A stretch of 64,000 nt of DNA, taken from assembly GCA_038503075.1 (NCBI GenBank), contig JBCAML010000014.1, positions 558,001 to 622,000 on the forward strand, written 5' to 3'. Source of the DNA: Gyromitra esculenta (taxonomy: Eukaryota > Ascomycota > Pezizomycetes > Pezizales > Discinaceae). Each line of letters starts with the position of its first letter. Position 1 is the stretch's first letter. Made by a program: the position numbers and the translations under genes. A model generated the notes under the pieces. It saw only the letters and a program-made list of their open reading frames with translations, was not told where the DNA came from and made no database searches. Shown here one piece after another: positions 22,881-33,117 of this stretch.

Positions 22881-23681
22881 TTATCGCCATATTCTCCAGA
22901 TACCCAAGACCTCCCAACCTCCCTTCTTCCCAGAGCTGCCGACCTTCTCCACCTTCCATTTAAATCCTTTCAAGCCATAACCACCTGACCTTAGTCTCTC
23001 CGCAACAGTTTCAGGTCTATTTTGCGCACAAAGCAAAACATAAGCCACCCCACGATCTTCACTCAGCACCCTTTCCAACGAATCCAATAATCGGTCCGTT
23101 ACGCACATCCCATCCGGTCCTCCTGCGTATGTCAACGCAAGTAAATCCAACTCGCGTCCAGCTTCACTGTCCTCTTCGCCAGGCAGAATGGGAAGCTCAG
23201 CAGTAGGGACATATGGAGGATTAAAGACTAACATGTCTACAGTCCCATCCCTGAGTGGAGTTGTAAGATTTGCAGTCAGCGAGTCTATATAAAAACCTCG
23301 TGGACTATTCCTTGAGACCGTTTCACGGGTTGCTAGGTTTGCCGGCGTCGACACATCTATCCCCAATGTCAAAATCGAATCATGTCCAAAAATTGCCGTG
23401 GAATTTGTTGTTAGGAAGCTTAGGACGACACCAGATCCTGTCCCAACTTCTAAAACAATGGGTGATGCAGCTTTTGTAGGGAATCGGCCATGGAGAAATG
23501 CAATTTCTGAGTTGCTGCTTAGCGTGTCTAATAGCATATATGAATCTTCACTTGGTTCATAGATCTTGTCGAAGTCGACATGACGAGTGTCTGGGGTAGG
23601 AAGAAGGGGCATGGCGAGAGCGTGGTATTTTATGGGTTTCCAGACGACTTGTCCATTGCTTGGTGGGGTGATGTTATACAT
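22881..23681 (-). CDS. mtq2: eRF1 glutamine N5-methyltransferase Mtq2 (HemK family)
   Basis: Predicted catalytic subunit that methylates the Gln of the GGQ motif in translation release factor eRF1, working with Trm112. It is an intronless frame of 266 residues, close to the usual length of about 220-260. The motif-I glycine loop reads VLEVGTGSGVVLSFL. The hallmark catalytic motif is in LVFNPPYVPTAELPI (NPPY). The N-terminus YEPSEDSYMLLDTL is the typical Mtq2/N6AMT1 opening. The start is the only upstream ATG, 14 codons before the first conserved block. A telomere-repeat-like box sits just upstream on the promoter side. It looks intact. Alternative HemK paralogues act on mitochondrial factors, but the YEPSEDS opening favours Mtq2. 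Confidence 0.92.
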   Translation of the reverse strand: MYNITPPSNGQVVWKPIKYHALAMPLLPTPDTRHVDFDKIYEPSEDSYMLLDTLSSNSEIAFLHGRFPTKAASPIVLEVGTGSGVVLSFLTTNSTAIFGHDSILTLGIDVSTPANLATRETVSRNSPRGFYIDSLTANLTTPLRDGTVDMLVFNPPYVPTAELPILPGEEDSEAGRELDLLALTYAGGPDGMCVTDRLLDSLERVLSEDRGVAYVLLCAQNRPETVAERLRSGGYGLKGFKWKVEKVGSSGKKGGWEVLGIWRIWR

Positions 23682-23714
23682 GTTGGTTGGGAAAGAAAAG
23701 CTGGAGGGTAACTT

Positions 23715-23728
23715 TTAGGGTTAGGGTT
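23715..23728 (-). promoter_or_regulatory. Telobox-like repeat upstream of mtq2
   Basis: TTAGGGTTAGGGTT on the plus strand reads AACCCTAACCCTAA in the direction of mtq2, 34-47 bases before its ATG. Similar telobox elements are known near translation-related genes in several eukaryotes. Regulatory function here is inference. Confidence 0.35.
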
Positions 23729-23901
23729 GATGTTCATTCGCTGAGGGTTTTGGAGAACTTTGAAGCTAAGACGCGATTCAGCGCATTTTGTGTACGATTA
23801 TTGGGTTTGAATCTTCTGTAGAGTGCCATAGAAGGATGGGGGATTAATCGTTATCGCAAACCCACCTCTCACAGCATGAAAGCTCCCATAGCTACAGACT
23901 A

Positions 23902-24110
23902 ATGGACCACATCCTCTCAATCCATCTAAAGCGTCCTGTATTTTCACTTCAGCTAGGTTCTCTATCATCGATTCTTACTCGCTGCCCTTCATCGAATCTC
24001 TCTTGCCCATTTTTTTCATCTCGTCTGGACCCGGGTAAGTACGGAGTCAATTCTAATTTGAAACGTTAAATAATATTTCATTTGCTAATGCTTTTAGGGC
24101 TAGAATAATG
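23902..24110 (+). other. Possible spliced short transcript divergent from mtq2
   Basis: A textbook fungal intron lies at 24035-24097: donor GTAAGT, branch GCTAATG and acceptor CTTTTAG. Splicing it joins an ATG frame beginning at 23902 to a stop at about 24108, giving a 48-residue peptide that I do not recognise. A spliced non-coding RNA or 5' leader is equally possible. Confidence 0.3.
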
Positions 24111-24596
24111 GTCGGCGAGAAGCAACCCGACCTGCTTTGAGGATATGGAAACGTAACAGGCCCTAATGCTTTTCCTGCCAACTAGCACCCTTTACTGCTA
24201 CACTTGTATCCGTAAAACTAGTCTAGACAGTATCATAGAGGAGCTTTAAAATGTCTCCGTCACTGCGGAGGGAAATACTTAAAAGCAATGGACTGGGAAT
24301 TCCACCATTTAGAGACACGACGGTCTAGAAAAAGAGATCGCCGGTTATCGTGTGGGCTGTAGCATAAGGCCAGCTCGATACACATTCTTGTGGGCTTATT
24401 TCTTTTAACTCCTTTCGATTTATCGATCGCGACCCTTGGACCATCCTTTCCATCCTCTTTCTCTTTGGTCGTCCTCTTTTTCTTACTTGGCTTTAACTAG
24501 ATACAGGACCATGTGATCAACTCCTTAGACACGGACAGCAGAACTTTATGAAAAGCACTACCCTGCAACTACAAACTCAAAACCCCCTCGGGACCG

Positions 24597-24848
24597 ATGC
24601 CGGTCTATATATTGTCGAACAGCCCCAATCTAACACGGGAAGTCAGCTCTGGTTTCGAGGATAGTCTCATCCTTGATGACCTCTCGGAAATACGTGAAGA
24701 GAACGAGTACCTGTGCGAGGATAAGGGATATGGAGAGGATGTGTTGAAGAATCTGCACAAAAAGCCCAAGTACTCCCCTTGGGCTAGAGTGGGGAATAGA
24801 CTCACCCTAGCGGTTCCTGGCCCATGGGATGAGACTTCTATGAGATAG
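24597..24848 (+). CDS. Small hypothetical protein, 83 aa
   Basis: An ATG-initiated frame with an acidic, protein-like composition (SGFEDSLILDDLSEIREENE, KGYGEDVLKNLHKKPKYSP). It is preceded by a pyrimidine-rich tract (about 24448-24490) like those before fungal transcription starts. No domain, signal peptide or intron is visible and I do not recognise it. It could be an orphan gene or a chance ORF. Confidence 0.25.
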   Translation: MPVYILSNSPNLTREVSSGFEDSLILDDLSEIREENEYLCEDKGYGEDVLKNLHKKPKYSPWARVGNRLTLAVPGPWDETSMR

Positions 24849-27800
24849 TATTTTGGTAGAATGGGTGGATCCGGATTCTAGATCAGAACTGAAGACGAAA
24901 ATAATCGTGGTGGAAACGATAGTAAAAATAATGGAGATAAAGATCAAGACGATTTCTTGCTCATTTAAACACATCCTGTTATAAAAGATGGATGCTTGGA
25001 TGAGCGTATTTTGGGGAGACTCGAGGATGATAACTCTGACTTTGACACTGTTTGAGCGATTAAAAATCAATTCTTGGGGAGATCGGCTTGGTGATCAGGG
25101 GCTGCTTTCCCGCCTTGTGGAGTGAATTGGGCCAAATTACGTGTAACAGCTTTTGAGTTCAGATTGGCATTATTAAGTAAAAGCGTGTTGAATTTTCAAT
25201 GGAACTAATAGTCACGATAAAACTAAGTGCTTGTCTCATACCAAGCAAGCCGTCCAGGCCTCCTTAAGACAGCCCGAGTGACGATTGATGATCTAAATAA
25301 GCAGGAGGTTAAACCAGCACCCTAACCCTACAAGATAATTAAACATTAGCCTTTCCATAAACCGCGCTATAGAGAGCCTCTCCGTTCACGAGCAAGTGAG
25401 CAAAACCATCCACATAATTTCTGCTAGCCACAGATTACGCATTCCATCGGGACCTATTTATAAAAAACCAGTCACCATGCTGCTGTCTAATGGAGTTTCT
25501 CATTGATAGCAAGAGCTAAAATAGTGACCAACTTCCTACTTCATGAGAAATCATTTCAATTACAACAGCAGCTTCCTCTGCTTGAGATAGTTCTTGAGAA
25601 GAAGCGAGAAGTATTAAAGAGAGACTCGTCTCGAATTGCTTATTGTACTGTGCTCGCTGTGCTCGTTGTGCTAAGTGGTCTGATGGAATGAACGTCGAAG
25701 CGCTTGGACCTCGGGATGCTCGAAGATCTTAGTCTCGTCGCCAGACCTGACTTGTCAGCGAAGATCTCTATATTCTTAGGTACGAGATAAGATATCGAGC
25801 CCCGCGGTGGCGAAACAGGGGAAAGCCATAGGGTTCACTACTCTTGTGGGGACGGTTTGGAAGCTCGTGGAGTAGGAACGCCATAAGTTGGGACGACGCT
25901 GGGAGAATAGAAAGGAACCCTATTTTGTGCAATGGGAGGGCAAGAGCTCCTGCCACAGGTCCCGATGGTAATCCATCTTTTGCCCCACCGTTCTACTTCG
26001 ACGCAAAAGTCTATCTGGATCCCAGTGATTGAGTCACCACCTCCGAGAGTCCCCATGGTCTAACCGAGTAGGAATACATAGCGCCAGAATTCGCCGAAAA
26101 AGTGTTGGGGAATCAGCGCAGGAAACGTAGGAACGCTTTCGCTGAGTATAATTCACTTAGCCAACCCCTCCTCAGCTACAGAATGGAGCCTTTATCTCGA
26201 AGTATCTCGAAAAGCACAAGCTTTCGGAATGCGATTTCATTTTGCCAGCATTTCGAATTCAAAAGAACCAAAGCGGACCCTCTATTAGGCTTAGACACGA
26301 TAGAGATAGACTAGTTATTTAGCCCTTCTGTATTCGGTGGATGTAATTTATCAGAGTCAGCTCTAGAAGAGTAAGTGACAGGCCCAAAACCACTCATTAT
26401 ATCACTGATACCTACTACCAATTTTGATAAAGGTCTTAGAAAAGAATAAAAAGAACAAGACTAAGTGTGGGGAAGCTTGGTGTTGGGAAGCTTGATGTTG
26501 GGGTGCAGGCACAAACGGCATCGAGTGACGGACAGTGACTGTCTCCGCGACCCGCCCCGCAACCCAAACTCCAAAAGCGGGATATTGGGTAAATTAGAGT
26601 AGCTGCAGTCATCTTACTACGGAAACGTACTTAAAATAAGGCGGTAGAGCTGTCATACAGGAAAAATAAGCTTGGCAACGTGCGGGGGGAGAGTTGATGA
26701 GCACGCATCTTCCCTTATTTCATACGAGAACCCGCGAGAGCAGTCTGCAACATGCATCTACAGGATTTTATGGGGAAACAACCGTAATGGAATAGATGAA
26801 AGAGGTCGATCATCCCCAGTGCCAGATTGCGAAGTTCCGTATTCTGTGTTGTTCCTTCTGCACGTGACCCTGCTTTTAGCCCAGAAAATTTTGGGATTTT
26901 CTGGGCAAGGTACATGTCGTCCATCCCGAAAGCGGGAACACAGCATGATGTCGAAGCTTTCTGGATCTCCGATGGTACCTTATCCGTTGCTTCGAGAATT
27001 TTCCTAATCTGCCGGTTTATCACTGCGTGTACATGTATCTATGTACCGCAGCGTCAGCGACAGCGACAACGAAATTCGACGGTTTGGGGGATGCTGAGCT
27101 TGCTACGCGTTGGACCCAGCTTGAATCTCGCTTCGTCTCAAGCTTAGCACGGGAAATTATTAGGGGTGAACTAAGGCTAGTTTGGGTGGGGAAGGTCCCT
27201 GGAGGTAACACGGATTGGGATAGAGGTAAGGATGCTAGTCGGTTGCTAGCGACCACTCTAACGTGACCTCCGAGCTCTGGGAGCAAACAATCACCAGCAT
27301 GGAAACGAAAGCTGTGAGGATTAGCCTGCTGTAACGTGGCCATACCTATTCCACGAGCTGGGGGATGCTCTGAATATAAGAGCGGCGTGCCTATGATGCA
27401 AGCAGGCGCTCGTCCAAGCTCTCTTTTTGTCCCAAGGCTCTGAAACCGCTGGTGGGGAAGCAAGAGACATGGCTGCCACCCGCAATATGTATCTATCCTG
27501 CCATCCGCCGAGAGCTAATTCAGGGAGGGATGCCGCTGCTATCATGCGCTCTAATGCTTCACTTTGCTGGATTGGCCCTGGGGAGCCTTCGGTGATGTTC
27601 TTTTACGCTGTTTGGCACCCTAGAGGAATTCACGCGATTGAAAATCGTTTGCCCTAGTAGAGTACCATCGCGAATTTTACGAGATCCTTGAAAAGCGGCG
27701 CGACAGGAACCCTGGATAGGCTCTAGCCCCGCCCCAGGCCTGATCCAATTGAAAAGTCCGGGAGTGGCCCTGGGCAATTTCGACACCAGGAAGCAGATTC

Positions 27801-28532
27801 CATCAGGGAAACGAAGGTGCTGCTGCTCGAAACGCACTTTCTCCCTCTCCCCTTTTCTCCCACTCTTCCTCTCGCTCGCTGCCCATCGCCTTCTACCTGC
27901 CCACTCCCCCCACTGATCCGTCATCAATCGCCGCTGGTCGTTCGTTTTGTCCGGACTGTTTCTGCCCTTCTTTTCTGTTTCCTGACGCGTTTTCAGCTGC
28001 ACCAAGCAACCAACCCAAGACCACCTCCACGTGCCTGCTTGCCAACTGCGCTCAGCTGATAACTCGTCTTCGCCTCTGCGGACAATTGCAAAGATCTTCC
28101 TCCTCATTCTTTCACTGCCAGACCCGGTTATTGATTGCGGTTAAGCACAAGTCCTTTTACCACACTTTTCGTCGCACTCAAGTGAGACTCCGAAGACCAG
28201 GCTCACGGTGTCGCTAGCAATCAGGCTACTGCACGTTAACCACTGAAGCGAGAGCTTGACCTGCCTGTAAGGGAGCTGCAACTTCATCACCGCCGCTATC
28301 GCTTAGTAGCGTCATTGTGAATAAGCAGATATTTTTCCAGCAGGATAATTTTATATGCACGCGTGAAGGAAAGTAGTTGGATTTATCAAAAAAGCACTAA
28401 TTATTGCCAGTGTGTAAGTTAATCAATCCGTTTCGCTTCGTTTCCTTCGCGCTACCAACGCATGCGAAACATGCTGACTGCTGGTTAGCTAGCTAGCCAA
28501 ACTCTATCTCAGCTACCATCAACGTCAACATC

Positions 28533-30308
28533 ATGGCTTCGTATCACAGCCCTGCAACCCTGCAGAAACGTCCTCCGACACCAAAGTCAGTCTCCCCACC
28601 CAGGAAATCAAACAGCATCCCTCCCATGCCCGAGTCCCATAGCAGCAAGAAGGAATCTCATCCCCCTCGCAGGTCTTCTCTTAATTTTCTCCGTCGCTCA
28701 AAGTCTGGAGACCCTGTACGCAAGGTTCAGCCTCCCATTGTCGCTGCTTCTCCTCCAACGTTGCCAGATATCTTCAACGGTGCTAGGAATTATTCCACCT
28801 CTCCGCTTCCGCCACCATCAAGGAATGGTTTTGGGAGGGATGTCAGGGATTCGGTTGCTATTATTAGCGGAAAGTTTGGGACTGACATGTCAGCGTCTCC
28901 CGAATCAACCAATGGGAATGCAAAGAACCCACTGGGTGGGTATGTTCCGGGAAGGAAGTCAACGGATAGCGTGATTGATAGGTCAGCTGCAAACTATTAC
29001 GTTAAGAGTAGCTCTGTACCGTTCTCAGAGGATCCGTATGCAAAAGAAGGCAGCATGGCTCATCGAGGGAGGTATTCATATGCAAGCAGCGCCGTTAGTA
29101 ACACTATCAATTCTCCGAGGAGAGTTAGGAGGAGAAAAGACCCAACGCCTTTCAAGTGAGTTTCCACTAGTTTTCTATTAGCAACACCTTGTTTTTGTTT
29201 TGGCTGCTCGTTCTATCTCAATGGGGTGGTCGTAGCTCTAGAGAATTAATTGTTAATTGTTATTAGTATTCTTGTTATTGGTGCAAAGGGTTCCGGCAAA
29301 AGTTCTTTCCTTCGCTTCCTCCGCCAATCGCTGGCGATCAAACCCAAACGTGGCCAAACACCCACCGCAGATGAAAACCCTAACCCCGCAAATGACTTCC
29401 CACTCACCTCCAATACAACTGCTGCATTCAAGTCGTCATACCTCGAGACGGAAATTGACGGTGAACGTATTGGCCTCACCCTCTGGGATTCGGACGGTTT
29501 GGAAAAGAGTGTTATCGACCTGCAACTTCGAGAAACTGTCGCATTCCTCGAGTCCAAGTTCGAAGAGACCTTTACGGAAGAAACCAAGGTTATCAGAGCT
29601 CCTGGTGTAAGGGATACCCACGTTCACTGCGTTTTCTTACTCCTTGATCCTGCACGATTGACACCGAATAATCACTACTATGGAAAGAGTGGAATCAAGA
29701 ACCAAGAGGAGGTTGGAGGGCTGGATGAAGATTTGGATATCGCTGTTTTAAAGGCTTTACAAGGGAAGACTACCGTTGTCCCTGTAATTAGCAAGGCAGA
29801 TAATTGCACCGAGCGACACATGGAGGAGTTAAAGCAGCTGGTCAGGAAAGGGTTGAGCCGTGCTGGTATCGATCCCTTGGAAGCACTGGACTTGGAAATC
29901 CCCGAATATCTAGAACCCGAGACCCCCTCAAAGGCCCAGCGTGGTTCATTGGTAGAGGTTGAGGAAATCAGTGACCTGGAACGAGATGACGTGTCGAGGT
30001 CCAATAGGTCTTTTCGTTCCGCTACATCTTCAAGGAGAACCGGCGGCGGCTTGTCAGTTCTCCCATTGTCAATCATCTCTCCTGATAGCTACGAGCCCGG
30101 AGAACCGGTGGGACGAAGGTTCCCATGGGGCTTTGCGGACCCGTACGATGAGCGTCATTGCGACTTTGTCAAGTTGAAGGAGGCGGTCTTTGCGGACTGG
30201 AGAGGCGATCTGAGAGAGAAGAGCAAGGATGTTTGGTACGAGAACTGGAGGAGCGATAGGTTAGGAGCTAGTAGGGCCACTGGTGGGCCATCTCCGAGGA
30301 GGAGATAG
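28533..30308 (+). CDS. Divergent septin-like GTPase
   Basis: Exons 28533-29155 and 29267-30308 join across a 111-bp intron (GTGAGT...TTATTAG) to 554 residues. Residues 1-205 are Ser/Pro/Arg-rich and probably disordered. The G domain follows: the P-loop is GAKGSGKSS (about 214-222), a Walker-B/G3-like block is LTLWDSDGLEKS (DxxG at 283-286), and a septin-like VRDTHVHCVFLLLDPARL comes next. PVISKADNCTERHMEELKQ takes the G4 position, where septins have AKAD. The order and spacing match the septin-type G domain rather than Ras or Rab. No C-terminal coiled coil is apparent, unlike core septins. It may act at the cortex or septum, but that is inference. The 5' leader is long and CT-rich. Confidence 0.8.
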
Positions 30309-31271
30309 TTGTGATATGGCATTTGTCAAGAATGCTGTTCGAGGGGAACTTGGTTCTTTTTTTCTGTTGATTGTCTTTTTTTCTATGCTTTCACCCTTTA
30401 TTTTGTCCTTATGTGGCGGATTGGCGGATTTTCATATACCACGGGATTGGGCTGGGGAAACAAAAATCAGACAATATAAAAAACACAGCAAAATGGGTTG
30501 GGGTGTCGTTCTGGGAGCGTACTTTGTTTTTTCTATGTTTCTCAATGCTTCTGGATGGAGTGGGTATATTTTTTCAGCTTTCTTTCATTTCGGTCGGCGT
30601 GGATGGACTGCTGGCATCTTTTTCTTTTTTCTCTCTTAACCCGGAATGGCTTCCTCATTCCTCACTTCTCATTCCCTAGGCCCTTTACCTTAGTACTTAG
30701 TCGGGGTCTACATTCTCCCTATTTTCTTTTTCCATCAGCCACTTTATATCCTCTTGATTCTCGAGCTTTTGCTCTCTTACTTTACGCTATAGTTAGCTAT
30801 AGTATTTTCACATATGTATGTACTTTCCAAAAGGAGCGTTCATTATATTTCGTCTCTTTAAATTTGGGTTCCTCCTTGCTGTGTATTATCTTTGGCTAGG
30901 TGGCGTATAGCAGCAATAGTGGGTTCTGAGTTTTCCGTCCTGGATTTTGGCCTATGCAGCTGGAGGATACGAATGAGTGGATAAGAGCGCATGTCGTGTT
31001 TTATTACTATTGTATCAGACGCGCAGAGGGATGCTTGTGGGGAGGAGCGCGAGCAGGGGAGCGTTTCGTCCTTGACGCCGACGAGATTAGCGGTAGCGTG
31101 AAACCTGTCTCGGAATTTAAGGTTTAGCTTATCGCTGATCTCGCTATCTGATCTTATCTTATCGCTTCAGTCCGAGGCTGGTCTCATAGCTGAACTCAAC
31201 CCCTCCCCCCCCACTTCAAACCTCGGCGGTTTTCCATATAATAGGCGTTGATATATAATACGCGAGAAGTA
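30309..31271. other. Intergenic: 3' flank of septin-like gene and cnxH promoter
   Basis: T-rich sequence (30350-30900) suits a 3' UTR and terminator. The right part is the cnxH promoter with GATA motifs. No gene seen. Confidence 0.5.
31128..31164 (-). promoter_or_regulatory. GATA-factor sites upstream of cnxH
   Basis: CTTATCTTATCG at 31153-31164 is two adjacent GATAAG sites on the reverse strand, and a third lies in CTTATCG at 31128-31134. They lie about 110-145 bp before the cnxH ATG. GATA factors such as AreA/NIT2 control nitrogen genes, and molybdopterin is needed for nitrate reductase. The regulatory link is inferred. Confidence 0.35.
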
Positions 31272-32015
31272 ATGGCATCTCCACATCACCACGGGGGTCC
31301 ACTCCCTGTTGAAAAAGCCGGCCCTTCCCCTCCCCAGACGTTGTCGGAAGATAATATCCATGTCGAACTTACATACGAGCCGTTGAATATCACTGCTACA
31401 CTCGATAGAGTGCGGAGTCCGAAAGCTGGTGCATTAGTACTATTTGCTGGTCTGCACACACCACATCACTTCACTCCCCCCAAACCTCCTCCTCCTTAAC
31501 TTCAGCCCTGTCCAGGGGTTTTTTTTTGGGGGGGAGGGGGAATTCAGCATCAACTGACAAAAAAACCGTGAATATTTTCAGGAACCACACGTGACAATTT
31601 CGACTCGAAGCCTGTTGCACATCTCTCATACACTTCGTACGCGCCTCTCGCTTTACAAACGCTTCTTACCATCTCTCGGAGTGTCGCTGCCAAGTACTCC
31701 CTCATTGGCATCAGCGTGATCCATCGTCTGGGCACCTGTCCGGTTGGGGAGGAAAGTATCCTGATTGCTGTCTCGGCACCGCATAGGAAGGCGGCGTGGG
31801 ATGCGGGAGAGGAGTGCTTGGAGCTGGTGAAAGAGAAAGCGGAGATTTGGAAGTTGGAGACTTTTGAAGGTGGGGAAGGGGTGTGGAGGGCTAATAGGGA
31901 TGGGCAAAGTGGCGTGAGGGTGGATAATACGGAGAGTAAGGAGGCTGGGCTGGAGGGGGGGTTGGAAGGGTTGGAGGGAGGGCTGGAGGATCCAATTGGG
32001 GGACTGGGCGTTTGA
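31272..32015 (+). CDS. cnxH: Molybdopterin synthase catalytic (large) subunit, MoaE/MOCS2B type
   Basis: Converts precursor Z (cPMP) to molybdopterin together with the small MoaD-type sulfur-carrier subunit, in the cytosol. Molybdopterin is needed for nitrate reductase and xanthine dehydrogenase. Exons 31272-31449 and 31582-32015 join across a 132-bp intron to 203 residues. MoaE signatures are complete: LFAGTTRDNFDSKPV (rebuilt across the intron), LSYTSYAPLAL, IHRLGTCPVGEESILIAV and the active-site lysine block KEKAEIWKLETFEGG ending VWRAN. The chosen ATG lies in the sequence AGTAATGGC; an upstream TTG-led extension is not used. The C-terminus after about residue 170 is a low-complexity Gly/Leu/Glu tail (GLEGGLEGLEGGLED) not typical of the family. 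Confidence 0.94.
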
Positions 32016-32483
32016 GGTGGTGGGATTTGATATGGGGGGCGTTAAACATATGTGGTTTGGTTTTGGTGGTTTGTTATGATGGCTTGAATTTTATTCGTCG
32101 AGTGATTTATTGGATCGGGATGTGTGAGAAATGTCAGGTCTATAAAGAGCTTGCGGGAAATGTATCATAGGAGGTTCTGAAGGTATCAAGGAAATGGTGG
32201 TTTCTATCTTTTTTGCTCGTTACCAAGGCTTTATTCCATGCTTTTTATATATGGTGGTTTTTCGAAATATAACTGCATTACCTAACAGACATAGCTAGAT
32301 AATCGAATTGGCAGCTCAAGTACTAACTTTAGGAATTTCAGGAATCTCGATAACCTCCGGCTTTGGCTCCACAATTGCTAACGTAACTTTAATACACAAC
32401 CTCGCAGTCGCTATGCACCCAGTTATATTAGCAATTGCAAACTATACAAACCTCCTACCTTCAACATAGAGGGATCAGATCGA
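32016..32483. other. Intergenic region between convergent genes
   Basis: The 3' flanks of cnxH and the small secreted protein gene. Nothing else recognisable. Confidence 0.5.
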
Positions 32484-33117
32484 CTAACCAGGATTCTCTG
32501 GTGGAGAGTATCTAAATTCGTATCGATTTCCGGATGCTAGCCTCACACAGATATGTCCTCCCGGCAGCGTTCCTCGCGCTCTGAAGGTCAGCTCCCTCTG
32601 TAGAGAATCATCCGTCTGGTTACATCCGTAATTAACGTCGAAATACGCGCGGGGGTCGCCGCGCTGCGTCATGAACATTTTCGTTGTGTTATCCGTGGCC
32701 GTATACTGCACCGACAACCATGATCAATTCAGTCCTCGCAATTAATCACTAGAGGCATAGCCTCTGAGCGAATCCGAACTCTCCGATTAGGCCAACACAG
32801 GGATACCAAAGAATACTCACCTCGCCATTAATAACTGCCCTAATTGGCAGCCTTGTGATAATACCGTTTTCCAGAGTCAAATTACTGGTTGGAGTCCCGG
32901 CAGGATCCAGATACAGGTGTTGGTCTCCACCACCTGCTTGCCAGAGGTTCATGAGGCGGTTGTGGATTACTGGGTATGATGCATTCTGTACTTGGATTGC
33001 GAAGCCCTGGGTGATGTTGGGTAGCGGCCCAAAAATGAGGGGGTTGATGCAAATTGCTTGAACACCAGTGATGATGGTGGAGAGGAGGAATGCCAGTTGA
33101 AGGAGTGTTCTGAACAT
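32484..33117 (-). CDS. Small secreted protein, 172 aa, unknown function
   Basis: Exon 1 (33117-32821) and exon 2 (32705-32484) join in phase across a 115-bp GTGAGT...GTGCAG intron. A clear signal peptide opens the protein (MFRTLLQLAFLLSTIITG, then VQA). The mature part carries QGFAIQVQNASYPVIHNRLM, NLWQAGGGDQHLYLDPAG, MTQRGDPRAYFDVNYGC and a terminal HICVRLASGNRYEFRYSPP. Three cysteines and several N-glycosylation sequons (NAS, NLT, NTT, NQT) are present. The style matches a widespread family of fungal secreted proteins with a C-terminal EFRYSPP-like end, but I cannot assign a function. The start was chosen to place the signal peptide at the N-terminus; an upstream in-frame extension to 33165 would bury it. 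Confidence 0.75.

Larger units (their letters stand above)
23682..28532. other. Gene-poor intergenic region of 4.9 kb
   Basis: No confident gene. It contains the telobox, a spliced-looking segment at 23902-24110 and a small ORF at 24597-24848, each listed separately. A perfect 10-bp stem (GCCCAGAAAA / TTTTCTGGGC) lies near 26879-26906 and a TACATGTA at 27030. The last 700 bp are CT-rich (27835-27990) and probably the promoter and leader of the septin-like gene. The 147-codon minus frame at 27020-27463 shows no domain. Confidence 0.45.

Noticed and set aside
10700..25940. Short similar stretches near 10705, 18910 and 25905 (pattern CC-AT-CAAAAT-GGG on the minus strand)
   Set aside because: Similarity covers only about 18-30 bp and is degenerate, so it is too weak to call a repeat family by eye.
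27020..27463. 147-codon minus-strand frame
   Set aside because: No homology recognised and its composition does not stand out. It overlaps other long frames in the same GC-richer patch.
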